Positions 33,440-42,600 of a stretch of 64,000 nucleotides of DNA are shown in pieces. A model generated the notes under the pieces. The model searched no databases. It saw nothing but the letters and a program-made list of their open reading frames with translations, and was not told the DNA's origin. A program made the position numbers and the translations under genes. The stretch is from Deltaproteobacteria bacterium (GTDB lineage Bacteria; Myxococcota_A; UBA796; GCA-2862545): positions 248,001-312,000 of the forward strand of contig REDI01000050.1 in assembly GCA_007693595.1 (NCBI GenBank), written 5' to 3'. How positions within the stretch are numbered: the stretch's first letter is position 1; every line of letters starts with the position of its first letter.

Positions 33440-34585
33440 ATGCGCTGGCTTGTGCTGGCTTGCTTCGGGCTGGTGACAGCCGCGTGCGAGCCGACCTACA
33501 TCGAGACCCCCGCCGAGGTCGACATCTACATCTCGCAGGGGCGCTTCGGCACCGCGTGCATCGCCCTGCGCAACGACCGCGAGCCCAAGCTGCGTCAGTA
33601 CACGGCGAACCTGCTGGCGACGTACCCGGATCAGACCGTGGTGAACGACTGCATCTGTGAGCGGATCATGGCGTACCGGCATGGTCCTTACGACGACGCC
33701 GTCCTGCGCGGGCTCGAAGGCTCCAAACGCGATGATCTGAGCACCTGTGCGCTGCCCGCCTTCGACAAGGCCGAGGGCGAGGAGCGGCTGCAGCTCGTAC
33801 GGGAGTTCGGCGCGATCCGCTCCTCCGTCTCGAACGACAGGCTTGCGGAGATGGTCGGCGACCTCAAAGAGCCGGTCGAAGTCCGCGAAGCCGCGGCCTT
33901 GGGCCTTTTGCCAGCGCGCGAGGCCAAGCAGGACCTGCTCCTTCGTTCCATGGCGAACGATCCCGCGCCCGAGGTCCGGGCCGCCATCGCCAAGGTCTTC
34001 GAAGGGGCCGAACAGCCCGAGGTGGTCTCGGCCATCACGAAGGCCGCCCGCGAAGACGAAGACGGCGGGGTGCGCGCCGCAGCCCTCAAGGCCGTCGTTC
34101 GGCTCAAGATCCCCGAGACCGACGCCATGGTCTGCGCCGCCATGCTCGACGACCCCGACGCCCGCGTTCGGCTCCGAGCCGTGCGTTCTTTTAAGGGCTC
34201 AAAGCGCGATGTCGCGTTGGACTGTCTCGAGCGCCGCCTCAAGAAGCACGAGGAGGACGCGGAGGTGCGCGAGGCCACGATGAAGGCGATCTACGCCTCG
34301 CCCTCGCCGAGGTCGCCCAAGATCCTCTGCGACAACATCGGCCCCTTCCTTCGCATGTACGTCAAGGATCTCCCCGTGACCCGTATGCAGGGGGCCGACA
34401 TCATCAAGCATCAGAACAACCGCGACTTCGAGAACTCCTACGACTGTGTGCAGCGCGCCAGGGCCCAAGGGGGCTACTCCTGTTGGGGGCGCTACTACCT
34501 CGCGGTCTGGACGAACGACCTTGGGGGCAAGGCCCATAAGCCCACGTGCAAGGGCGCCCCATCGCCCGAGATGAGCTTCGAATGA
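33440..34585 (+). CDS. HEAT-repeat lipoprotein
   Basis: 381 residues. Lipobox VTAAC near residue 16. Residues 60-290 are HEAT/PBS-lyase-like helix pairs: PVEVREAAALGLLPA, PAPEVRAAIAKVFEGA, DGGVRAAALKAVVRLKIPE, PDARVRLRAVRSFKGSKRD. There are several Cys (CICE, CALPAF, CDNIG, CVQRAR, CWGRYY, CKGAP) in the mature part that may pair in the periplasm. It probably serves as a binding scaffold at the envelope. A GGAGGA site precedes the ATG, and the stop overlaps the next start (ATGA). Confidence 0.78.
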   Translation: MRWLVLACFGLVTAACEPTYIETPAEVDIYISQGRFGTACIALRNDREPKLRQYTANLLATYPDQTVVNDCICERIMAYRHGPYDDAVLRGLEGSKRDDLSTCALPAFDKAEGEERLQLVREFGAIRSSVSNDRLAEMVGDLKEPVEVREAAALGLLPAREAKQDLLLRSMANDPAPEVRAAIAKVFEGAEQPEVVSAITKAAREDEDGGVRAAALKAVVRLKIPETDAMVCAAMLDDPDARVRLRAVRSFKGSKRDVALDCLERRLKKHEEDAEVREATMKAIYASPSPRSPKILCDNIGPFLRMYVKDLPVTRMQGADIIKHQNNRDFENSYDCVQRARAQGGYSCWGRYYLAVWTNDLGGKAHKPTCKGAPSPEMSFE

Positions 34586-35031
34586 GCGAGACCCTCACCC
34601 AGATCCTCCACGACGAGACCCGGCGCTGGGCGGTGGCTCGCGACGGAGCCCAGCTCGTCGCCGACGAGGTGGCTTCCCGCTCCGGGCTACGGGCCGCGGC
34701 GCTCAAGGCTGGCTTCAAGACCATCCGAAGGCTCAAGCCCGGGATCATCGAAGAGGCGATGTACCACCTCTTGCCCAGCTTCGCGCCTAAGGTCGATCCG
34801 CACTGGGAGCGGGCGGTCGCCTCAGGCGATCCCAGTGGCTACTTCGACCGCCACGCGGCGGCGATCGCCGAGTCTCTCCTCGAGGTGACGGATGCGAAGG
34901 CTCAGCAGGCGAAGAATCGCGTCATGCTCAAGGTCTATCGTGCACTTAGAGGCCAAGCGCTCGCCCACACCGCCCAGTCCGTTCCCCGGCTCCCAGCGCT
35001 GATCGCCAAGCATGTAGCGCCGGCGCCCTAG
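34582..35031 (+). CDS. Small helical protein resembling DUF6918
   Basis: 149 residues, no signal. The sequence resembles, from memory, the DUF6918 group: VADEVASRSGLRAAALKAGFKTIRRLKPG, HLLPSFAPKVDPHW, YFDRHAAAIAESLLEVTDAKAQQAKN, YRALRGQALAHTAQSVPRLPALIA. It is all-helical and soluble. Its ATG overlaps the HEAT lipoprotein stop, implying coupled translation, though one product is exported and this one is not. It meets the next gene tail to tail with three bases between. Confidence 0.6.
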   Translation: MSETLTQILHDETRRWAVARDGAQLVADEVASRSGLRAAALKAGFKTIRRLKPGIIEEAMYHLLPSFAPKVDPHWERAVASGDPSGYFDRHAAAIAESLLEVTDAKAQQAKNRVMLKVYRALRGQALAHTAQSVPRLPALIAKHVAPAP

Positions 35032-35034
35032 AGC

Positions 35035-35829
35035 TCAGCCCCGGCTCTGCCACTTGCTGATGACCTCGATGAGGTCCCGCTCGCGCTCACGGCTGGCTTC
35101 GAGCTCGCCTTCGAGGCGCTCGATCAACTGGTTGAGCTGTTGGACGGTGTGCATCTCGCGCTGGAGGGTAGCGCGGAGCTGATCGGTGCTCATGCGCTTG
35201 ATCGACTCGGCCGCGAGCTCCGGCTGGACCGAGCGGGGTTGGCTCTTGGGAGAGTGGCCTCGGGAGGCGGCAGGGTTGGCGGTGCTGACCGCCGCGGAGC
35301 TGGCGCCGCGAGGCTGGGCGGGGGAGGCGGTACGCGCGGAGGCGGGGGTGGCTGACCGGGCCGTGGCGGGCGTGACGGAGCGGCCGGGTGCCGGGTTGAC
35401 GCTGCGGGTCCGCGTGGTGGCGGGGCCGCTCGCACGCGCGGGGGCGGGGTTCGCGCTGACCTGAACCGCCGCGACGACCGGCGCGCTCGCGCTGAGGTCG
35501 GGCAGGTCGAGGTAGCGCAGCCCGAACTCGGTGAAGCTCTGGAGCTCGGTCCATCGGGAGTCGTCGAGGCGCTGGAGGCGATCGTCGTCGATGCGCGACA
35601 TCGAGTAGCTCTGTCGTCGACGACCCGAGGCGAGCACATGCACGAAGCGCCCGGCCCGGAGCTGGTCGCCCGTCGCCTCGGCCACCTCACCGGCGGCGGC
35701 GGGCGAGGCCTTGCGATCGTCTCCGACGATCAGCTCCCCGTACCCTTCCTTCATCTCGAAACGAAGGGTGACGAGAGGGACATAGCCCGGCAGGCGCCGG
35801 ATCAGCACACGGAAGTCTTGTTGTTCCAT
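35035..35829 (-). CDS. Unknown protein with Ala/Pro/Thr-rich linker and coiled-coil end
   Basis: 264 residues. The first 115 form a small alpha/beta domain (DFRVLIRRLPGYVPLVTLRFEM...FVHVLASGRRRQSYSMSRID). Residues 120-210 are low complexity, with short repeats of the TPATARSATPASARTASPA kind. The last 45 residues are a coiled coil (LRATLQREMHTVQQLNQLIERLEGELEAS). The layout (domain, flexible tether, coiled coil) suggests an adaptor. It overlaps no neighbour and has a 153-base upstream gap shared with yqeY. Confidence 0.65.
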   Translation of the reverse strand: MEQQDFRVLIRRLPGYVPLVTLRFEMKEGYGELIVGDDRKASPAAAGEVAEATGDQLRAGRFVHVLASGRRRQSYSMSRIDDDRLQRLDDSRWTELQSFTEFGLRYLDLPDLSASAPVVAAVQVSANPAPARASGPATTRTRSVNPAPGRSVTPATARSATPASARTASPAQPRGASSAAVSTANPAASRGHSPKSQPRSVQPELAAESIKRMSTDQLRATLQREMHTVQQLNQLIERLEGELEASRERERDLIEVISKWQSRG

Positions 35830-35982
35830 GCCCCGACTCTACCAGCGGAGGAACCCTGCGTCGGAGCTTTGCGGCGCCACTGTCCAAGGTGGTGGAAGGA
35901 GCACGCTACTTCGTCGGTGCGGGCTCGGGGGTGCGCCGGGTCGGGTCAGACGATAAGGCGCGCACCAACCTCGGAGGAAGAG

Positions 35983-36435
35983 ATGTCGATCGTCGATGAA
36001 GTCAGCGCCCAGCTCAAGCAGGCCATGCGCGACAAGGACAAGCCGCGCCTGCAGGCCTTGCGAAATATCCGGGCTGCTTTCCTCCAGGCGCTCAAGGCCG
36101 AAGGGGCGAGCGAGGTCCTTCCCGACGCCGACGCCCTCGACCTCCTCCGGCGCCTCGCCAAGCAGCGCGCCGAGAGCATCGCCGCCTACGAACAAGGGGG
36201 CCGCGACGACTTGGCGGCCGACGAGCGGGCGGAGCTCTCGGTCATCGAGGCCTTCCTGCCCAAGCTCGCCGACGCCTCGCAGACCGAGGCTTGGGTCGAC
36301 GAAGCGATCGCCGCGACCGGGGCCGCGCAGGCGTCGGATCTGGGCAAGGTCATGGGTCACTTGATGCGCCACCACAAGCAGGACATCGACGGCAAGCTTG
36401 CGAACCAGATTGCCAGGGATAAGCTCGCCAACTAA
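35983..36435 (+). CDS. GatB/YqeY domain protein
   Basis: 150 residues. It has the standard YqeY layout: MSIVDEVSAQLKQAMRDKDKPRLQALRNIRAAF, LLRRLAKQRAESIAAYEQGGRDDLA, ELSVIEAFLPK, DLGKVMGHLMRHHKQDIDG. The domain is the tail of GatB that contacts tRNA. Stand-alone copies are common and of unsettled function, often near rpsU or primase genes, which is not the case here. GGAGGAAG precedes the ATG. Confidence 0.92.
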   Translation: MSIVDEVSAQLKQAMRDKDKPRLQALRNIRAAFLQALKAEGASEVLPDADALDLLRRLAKQRAESIAAYEQGGRDDLAADERAELSVIEAFLPKLADASQTEAWVDEAIAATGAAQASDLGKVMGHLMRHHKQDIDGKLANQIARDKLAN

Positions 36436-36629
36436 ACAAGGTTTTCGATCCTTGGCCCCGCGCTGCGCTGGGTGCGATCTTTGGGCCAGGAGGCGGTGGG
36501 GTTGCGTGACCGACGAGCCGACAGCGGCCAGGGATCGCGAGGTGAGACGGGCGGGACCAGCTCTCCCGTCAGCCCGCTAGCACCGGCGGGCCAGAACCGG
36601 CTATTCTGATCTTCTCGCGAGGAGCGTCG

Positions 36630-37625
36630 ATGGCTACGGCACAGCCGCCAATCTCGGTCAGCAGTCCCGAAGAGCTCGTGGCTCGTAGGCAGCGCGCCAA
36701 GGAGCAACGCAAGAGCGCGCTGGCGACCGTCCAGCGTCTCGCCGACAGCCAGGCGAACATCGGTCAGGAGCTTCGCTCCGAGCTCGAGGCCCTTCAACGG
36801 CAGGGTCATGAGCTCGAAGAGCTCGAAGCGACGCAGCCCGGCCTCATCGACGGCCTCCTCCGGCGCATCACCGGGCGACGGCTGGTGCTCGAACGTCGCA
36901 GCGCGACCGACGCGCTCGTGCGCCGCTACGAGGCGGTGAGCACCCGCCTGCGAACGGCGGCAGCCTTCGCCGACGAGCTCCGCCTCGCCTCCCTGCAGCT
37001 CCACGAAGAGGTGCAGAGCTTGCACAAGGAGCGCGCAGCCGCCAACCAGTCGGTCGAGAGCGCCGCGCGGCGGGTGCTCGAGATCGAGCAGCAGATCCGA
37101 GCCCACGAGGCGGGGGAGCCTTGTGCCGCGACCCTCGACGATCTACAGTTCGAACATCGCTACCAGAGTCAGGCCATGCAGGTCGGTCGGGCCGCAGCCA
37201 AGCTCATCGCGGCCGAGATCCCCGTCGCCCAGCAGCTTCGTGGCACGGTCCAAGACCTCCACGAAGAGATGCAGCACTTCGTGCTGTCGGCCACCACCAT
37301 CGTCGATGGGGCCGGGCGCCGGATCCAGGCGCTCGGGGCCGCAGCCGACGCGCCGATCGTGGTGGGGGAGCTCCAGCAGTCGCTCACCGAGCTCGGCGAG
37401 GCCATGCGGGCCACCGAGATCTACCTGGAGCACGTCGGAGAGCTGGTCGCCCACAAGCTGCCCGACCTCTCGGCCCGCCTCCAGGCCGAAGCCGAGTCCA
37501 ACAACGCGGGAACGCAGGCCGACCTCGAACACCTCGATCGCGTCAAGGCCCGCGCCGAGGCGGAGCGCGCGCTGCGCGAGGCCGCGGCTCGCGAGGTCGA
37601 AGAGCTCTCGCGGGGACGTCGATGA
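36630..37625 (+). CDS. Unknown coiled-coil protein
   Basis: 331 residues, almost entirely helical with heptad character (for example residues 15-65 and 100-150: ATVQRLADSQANIGQELRS, LRLASLQLHEEVQSLHKERA). No signal peptide or membrane helix. The centre holds VGRAAAKLIAAEIPVAQQLRG and a conserved-looking SATTIVDGAGRRIQAL. It is a structural or adaptor protein by appearance. Its stop overlaps the start of the next gene (ATGA), so the two products are probably partners. GAGGAG precedes the ATG. Confidence 0.65.
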   Translation: MATAQPPISVSSPEELVARRQRAKEQRKSALATVQRLADSQANIGQELRSELEALQRQGHELEELEATQPGLIDGLLRRITGRRLVLERRSATDALVRRYEAVSTRLRTAAAFADELRLASLQLHEEVQSLHKERAAANQSVESAARRVLEIEQQIRAHEAGEPCAATLDDLQFEHRYQSQAMQVGRAAAKLIAAEIPVAQQLRGTVQDLHEEMQHFVLSATTIVDGAGRRIQALGAAADAPIVVGELQQSLTELGEAMRATEIYLEHVGELVAHKLPDLSARLQAEAESNNAGTQADLEHLDRVKARAEAERALREAAAREVEELSRGRR

Positions 37626-38527
37626 AGCTCCCCGATGCGCGGGTCGGGCCCTACGTCCGGGCCTTGGCCGCCGCCCTCAACGCCGCAGCGCCCAACGCCT
37701 CCCACCCGCCGCTGCTCGAGGGACTGGCGCTGCTCCGAGCGCTCGATCCAGCGGTGTCGGGAACCCTGCTCCAGCCCGCCGAAGTCGATGAGCGCTCCGG
37801 CATGCCGAGCTGGGCCTGGGTCGAGCGCGTCCGCGCCGAAGCGCAGAGTCAGGGCACCCCCGACGCCCGCCAGATAGAGCAGGCCCAACGACTCGATCCA
37901 GAGCTCGCCGCGCGCATGATCGCCCGGCGCGATCTGCTCGCTCACCTCGCGTCTCGCGAGGTGCTTCCCCTCCGTCGGATCAGCGCGCGCGTGCAGCGTC
38001 GTGGGCCACCCCACCAGATCCGGGTCGTCAGCGATCGGGTCGGGCCCGACGGCCGCTGGGTACGCACCCTCGTCGCCCTCCAAGGGCCGACGACCAAGCT
38101 GGGCTGTGCCGAGATCACCGCGGACGGTCGCGTCGTGCTCGATCCGGGCGTGGAGCACCTCTTGGCACGTCACGCTTTCAGCCCCCTGGCCGCGCTCTTC
38201 GCGCAGCTCAGCCAGGTGATCATCGGTGAGGTCGTGGAGCTCAGCCGAGGGATCATCGGTCCGGTCTGGTTTCCGGGCGTCGCGCTCCCTCAGGGGCTCC
38301 CGCCTGAGCTCGGCAAGGGGCTGGTGGTGCACCTCCCCCTCGAGGTCCTCGCGACCGAGATCCGGCGAGACATCGATGAAGATCCCCTCGGTTCCAGCAG
38401 CTTGCGCTCCCCCAAAGGCTATGGATGGGCCAGGCAGCGCCGCTTCGTCTCGAGCGGGCGGGCCCGCGAGCCCCTCCGGGCCTGGCTCTCGACGACGCAT
38501 GCCCGGTGCGAGGTCGTCGAGCTCTGA
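37622..38527 (+). CDS. Unknown protein coupled to the coiled-coil gene
   Basis: 301 residues, no signal. The N-terminal half is helical (VGPYVRALAAALNAAAPN, LLEGLALLRALDPAV). The centre is a beta-rich segment (RRISARVQRRGPPHQIRVVSDRV, WVRTLVALQGPTTKLG, EITADGRVVLDPG). The C-terminal part holds LAALFAQLSQVIIGEVVELSRGIIGPVWFPG and a short basic end. No family recognised. Four-base overlap with the coiled-coil gene; tail-to-tail with the diiron gene after 41 bases. Confidence 0.65.
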   Translation: MKLPDARVGPYVRALAAALNAAAPNASHPPLLEGLALLRALDPAVSGTLLQPAEVDERSGMPSWAWVERVRAEAQSQGTPDARQIEQAQRLDPELAARMIARRDLLAHLASREVLPLRRISARVQRRGPPHQIRVVSDRVGPDGRWVRTLVALQGPTTKLGCAEITADGRVVLDPGVEHLLARHAFSPLAALFAQLSQVIIGEVVELSRGIIGPVWFPGVALPQGLPPELGKGLVVHLPLEVLATEIRRDIDEDPLGSSSLRSPKGYGWARQRRFVSSGRAREPLRAWLSTTHARCEVVEL

Positions 38528-38568
38528 GAGCGGGTGAGTTCGTCGCGATCCGCTGCGATCGACAGCGA

Positions 38569-39564
38569 TCAGGCGGTGACCAGCTCGGTGGGCATGGCCT
38601 CGTGGTGCCAGGCGGCGCGCGCGGCGGCGTGGAGTCGGGAGAGGGGATCGGTACGCTCCCCGTCTTCGGGAAAGTTGTAGACCACGGCGAAGTCGAAGCC
38701 AGCGCGCATCAGGCGGATCGGGAGCTGGGAGGAGACGTTCAGCTCGTCTGCGAGAAGCTGGACCGCCATGAGCTGCTTGCCCTGTCCCAGACGGAAGGCT
38801 TCGCGGGGAGGGAAGCCGAGCTCGGCGAAGTCGTCGCGCAGCTCGCGGAGACTTCGCGTCTCGAGGGCGAACATTCGAGCTTGGAAGAGCCAGTAGTCGA
38901 GGGCCTCGGCCCAGTTCATCTCTTTGAGCAGGGTGGGGAGGTACTGCACGCCCAGGGTGACATGTCGCGCTTCGTCACGTTCGTAGTAAGGAAGGAGCTC
39001 GCACAGGACCGGCTCGACACGCGAGCGGCGGGCCATGGTGAACAAGGTGAGGGCGATGGGCTCGATCATGAGCTGCATGCCGACCAGCTTCTTGGCGAGG
39101 GTGTCGGCGCGGAGCACGCGGTCGAGGATCTCTCCGGCCACGCCGGGCAGGGGGGCGGGCTCGTAGCCGATCAGCTTGAGGTAGTCGTGCATGACGTAGA
39201 AGTGGCGCGCCTCGTCGTGGGCTTGAGAGGTCGCGGCGAGCCGGGCCTCGAGCGGCTCGAGCTCCGCAGCCAACTCGGCGGAGATCTTCCAGGCGGCGAG
39301 CTCGCCCCACAGGATGATCGAGAAGAGGTTCTGCAGCGCCCGCCGCTTGGGCTCCGGCAGGTGGACCCCACCGTGCTTCTCGACGAGCTCCGAGAGGATC
39401 TCACGCCCATCCCAGATGCGCTCTTGGCCTTGGTGATAGACGCGCTCGAGGCTCTTGGCCGCGCGCGCTTCACGGCCGAGATGCTCAACATTGAACATGT
39501 CGTAAGGGATCGACGAGGGCTGACGACGGCGGACTCGGCTGAGGGCTCGGCGTAGTAGTGACAT
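38569..39564 (-). CDS. Ferritin-like diiron protein, possible oxygenase
   Basis: 331 residues from an ATG with GGAGGT upstream. The carboxylate/His ligands of a ribonucleotide-reductase-like diiron site are visible: Glu88 (WGELAAW), Glu118-x-x-His121 (HDEARHF), Glu168 (MIEPIALTLF) and Glu198-x-x-His201 (ERDEARHVTLGV). This spacing suits the ferritin-like group that includes AurF-type N-oxygenases and acyl-chain oxidases. It cannot be assigned further. Helices fill the rest; no signal. A 12-base perfect palindrome lies 25 bases upstream. Confidence 0.78.
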   Translation of the reverse strand: MSLLRRALSRVRRRQPSSIPYDMFNVEHLGREARAAKSLERVYHQGQERIWDGREILSELVEKHGGVHLPEPKRRALQNLFSIILWGELAAWKISAELAAELEPLEARLAATSQAHDEARHFYVMHDYLKLIGYEPAPLPGVAGEILDRVLRADTLAKKLVGMQLMIEPIALTLFTMARRSRVEPVLCELLPYYERDEARHVTLGVQYLPTLLKEMNWAEALDYWLFQARMFALETRSLRELRDDFAELGFPPREAFRLGQGKQLMAVQLLADELNVSSQLPIRLMRAGFDFAVVYNFPEDGERTDPLSRLHAAARAAWHHEAMPTELVTA

Positions 39565-39588
39565 AGAAACCTCCGTGTACATCACGAT

Positions 39589-39600
39589 CATGACGTCATG
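39589..39600. promoter_or_regulatory. 12-bp perfect palindrome, possible operator of the diiron gene
   Basis: CATGACGTCATG is its own reverse complement. It lies 25 bases upstream of the diiron gene's ATG, with further short ACATC/GATGT flanks. The place suits a dimeric repressor. No strong -10 box could be fixed beside it. Confidence 0.4.
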
Positions 39601-39617
39601 GATGTGCCGGGGTCAAG

Positions 39618-39640
39618 TCAAAACTGGCCACGCGGCCAGC
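39618..39640 (-). terminator. Intrinsic terminator after the chaperone-like operon
   Basis: On the minus strand a six-base-pair stem CTGGCC-gcgt-GGCCAG is followed directly by TTTT, a few bases after the stop of the 1102-residue protein gene. The stem is short but all but one of its six pairs are G:C. Confidence 0.5.
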
Positions 39641-39641
39641 G

Positions 39642-42600
39642 TCAGATGGAGCTGGCCGCGGCGATGGCCACCGCCAGCGCACCGGGGTCGAAGGTCCGGT
39701 CCCGGATCAGGTTGGACCGGAGCTCCTGTACGATCACGAGCTGAAGTCTGTAGATCGCGAGCGGTACCCGCTTGATCACGTCGGGCTCTTCCATGAGGTG
39801 CCTCGGCACCAGCAGCTCGGGCTGGTTGATCGGGTTGAACTGGACGCGGAGGTACCGGCCTGCCCACACCTTCAGCACGATACTCAAGGAATGGCCTGTT
39901 AGTAGCTCGTACTGCTCGTTGATGGGTCGAATGATGAGATCGGACAGCCCTTCGTCGGGATCGATGGGCTCACGCATCGACCGAGGCGCCAGTTCAGCGG
40001 TCCACACCTCGGGCAGGCGGGGCCTGCTGTCGGGGTCGGCGTCTCTCCAGCGCTCGACGGTCCAGGCTTGGTGGGGCTCGGGCAGCCGAAGGCGGTGGGC
40101 GATGGTGTGCGTAAGCCCCGCGAAGGGCTCGTGTGGGTTTCGATAGATCCGACCCGCCAGATAGCGACCCAGGTAGTCTTGCGCTGCGGCCGCTTGGGGA
40201 TCGCCCGAGGCATCGACCTGAAGCCACGGGAGCAGGAGCTCGTACAGCCGGAGCGCCCCGAGTCGGATCTGCTGGAGCATGCCGGGGGTGAGCGAGGTGC
40301 CGCGCTCGACCTGAACCACGCCGGCGCAGGGGATGTCGGTCGTGGTCGGGGTGAGGACCTCGTCGTGGGAGAGCCCCTCGACGAGCACGCTCGGCGTGGG
40401 ATCGAAGGGTAGCCGAAGTCCGAGCCACCCACTTAGACCCGGCGCGTTGAGGGGCTCCCGCACCAGCCAAGACTGGGTCTCGGGACGAGCCCACACCGTG
40501 GGGTCGTCGTCGACGAGGAGCGTGACCTGTTGCTCGTGCCCCATGGCCTTGACCAGGGCGTCGAGCGCGTGAAGGCCGTCGAGGGTGAGATCGACCACGC
40601 CGGGTTCATGGGTGTGGAGGCCACCCCGCGCGTTGACCCGAGCCTCTTTTCCGCTGAGAAGCTGCTGGATAGCAATGGATCGCCCAGCCCCATCGCGTAG
40701 GGTCGCCAGGCCGGGCTGCTCGAGCAGGCGGGCGAGGTGAAGCGAGGCCACCTCGAAGAGGTCGGCACGCTGGCGGGCGCGCGGCTCCGTCAGGTTCTTG
40801 CCTGTGTGCTGCATCTTGTCGATCTCCGCGGCGAGCAGCCTCAGGCCCCCGCTTCGGTCACGGGGGTGCTCGTCGTGGTGGACCCAGTGGGCGAGGAAGG
40901 GAGCGTCGAGGGGGAGCGCCCGCCAGCCAGTCGGGGGAGTCTCGGGGGTGGACAGGCCATCGACGAAGATCAGCTCGGTCGCGGAGGACAGGCCATCGAG
41001 GGCGCGGCTGGACCAGACGTCTCCCGTTCGGCCCACGATGGCGAGGGGCGGACGCCGAGGTCCTGCCGGACGGAGGTGCCCGTGACCGAAGCGCTCCTCG
41101 AGCGGGGCGAGCTCCACTTCTTGCTCGGGGTCACGGAGGCGACGGACCTGCGGGTTGCCCTGGAGCTCGACCAAGTCCTTCAGGGTCAAGTCCCCGTCCT
41201 CTGCCTCGGCGAGGGGGGCGGAGAGCAGAGAGTCTCGGCGGGATTCCCACGTTGTCGGGAGGTGGATCCTCAGGGTAGCGACGCCGTCTTCGCCTCGGAG
41301 GAAAGAGGGTCGAGCGAAGCTGTGGAGCAAGGTGCGGACGAGCCTGGAGGCCCTCGGATCGAAGGACTCGGGGATGGCGCCGATGACCTCGGCCGCGACG
41401 AGGGGGCCCAGGTTGGGCAGGCTATCGAGGGCGGGCCTGTGATGCTCTACCTTGGAGGGAAAGGTCAAGACCAGGCTGACATGAGGCAGCTCAGGGAGGA
41501 GACGATGGCAGCTCAGGGTCTTGTCTTTGTGGCGGACGAGCATCGGGGTGCCCGAGCCTTGAGGCACCGCATCCCACGCGGGCTCGTGCCCCGAGAGGTG
41601 GAGGCGGATCTCGAGGCGGCACGCGTCGCGGTCGGCTGTGATCCCCAGCGCGCTGCTCACGAGCCCCGGATCGACCCGGTGCGTCGAGATCACCACGTCG
41701 CGCTCCAGGGCGTGCTTGACGAAGGTGACGTCCTGGGACTGGGTCAGTCGCGCGAGCTGGGGCAGGTGTTCGGCCAAGGTCGCGGCTTGTCCCTGCGTCA
41801 TCGTGAGCACTCGGTAGGGGAAGTCCAGCGGGTCACAGGCGGCGATCATGGGCACGGTCGGCTCTTCGATGAAGAAGATGGGGTGCTCGGGGGGGTGAGC
41901 CTGGGGGTCGAGGAGCTGCTCTTTGGTCAGGGGGCCGCGGGGGCGGAGCTGCTTGAGGGTGTCGGGAAGCGGCTCCATGCGAGGCTCCGCCGGCCCTCCA
42001 CCTTCGGTGGACTCCGCGATCTCATCGGGGATGGGGGGGAGGTTTTGGGGGGACCACGACGAGCCTAGGAGCTGCTTGGCGACGGGCACGAGCTGGTGCA
42101 GGAGTCGGGCCCAAGCGGCATCTTCGACGATGTCGCTCATGTCGGCTGTCTTGCGCAGGCGCTCGGTCGAGAGGATCCCTCCGATCCTCCCCCCGAAGAT
42201 CTCGCGGCGCACGACCTGTACGCCACCGATGACGATGGTGAGGGTGTCGGGGCCGACCGCGAGGGAGCCTCGGACGTCGCCGAAGTCAAAGCGTCGCTGC
42301 TTGTCGACCCCGAAGACCGTGAGCCCGATGCGGCTGCACAGTCCGATGGGGCTCCCTCCGTTGACGAGGATCGGCGCGGGCGACTGGCCACAGTTGATCT
42401 CGACGATCTCGGCCTCTGCGCCCTTCTCGTGGCTTCGCAGACGGTGGAGCATCGAGAGACGATGCTGCACGTAGACGTAGGTACCCTGCATGGGCTGATC
42501 GGTTCGGCCGACCTTTGCTTCCTCGGTGCCGGTCATCTCGAAGCGGATCGAGCCCTCGGCGGTGCCATCGCCGCTCTCGATCCGGATCGAGACCGGGCGC

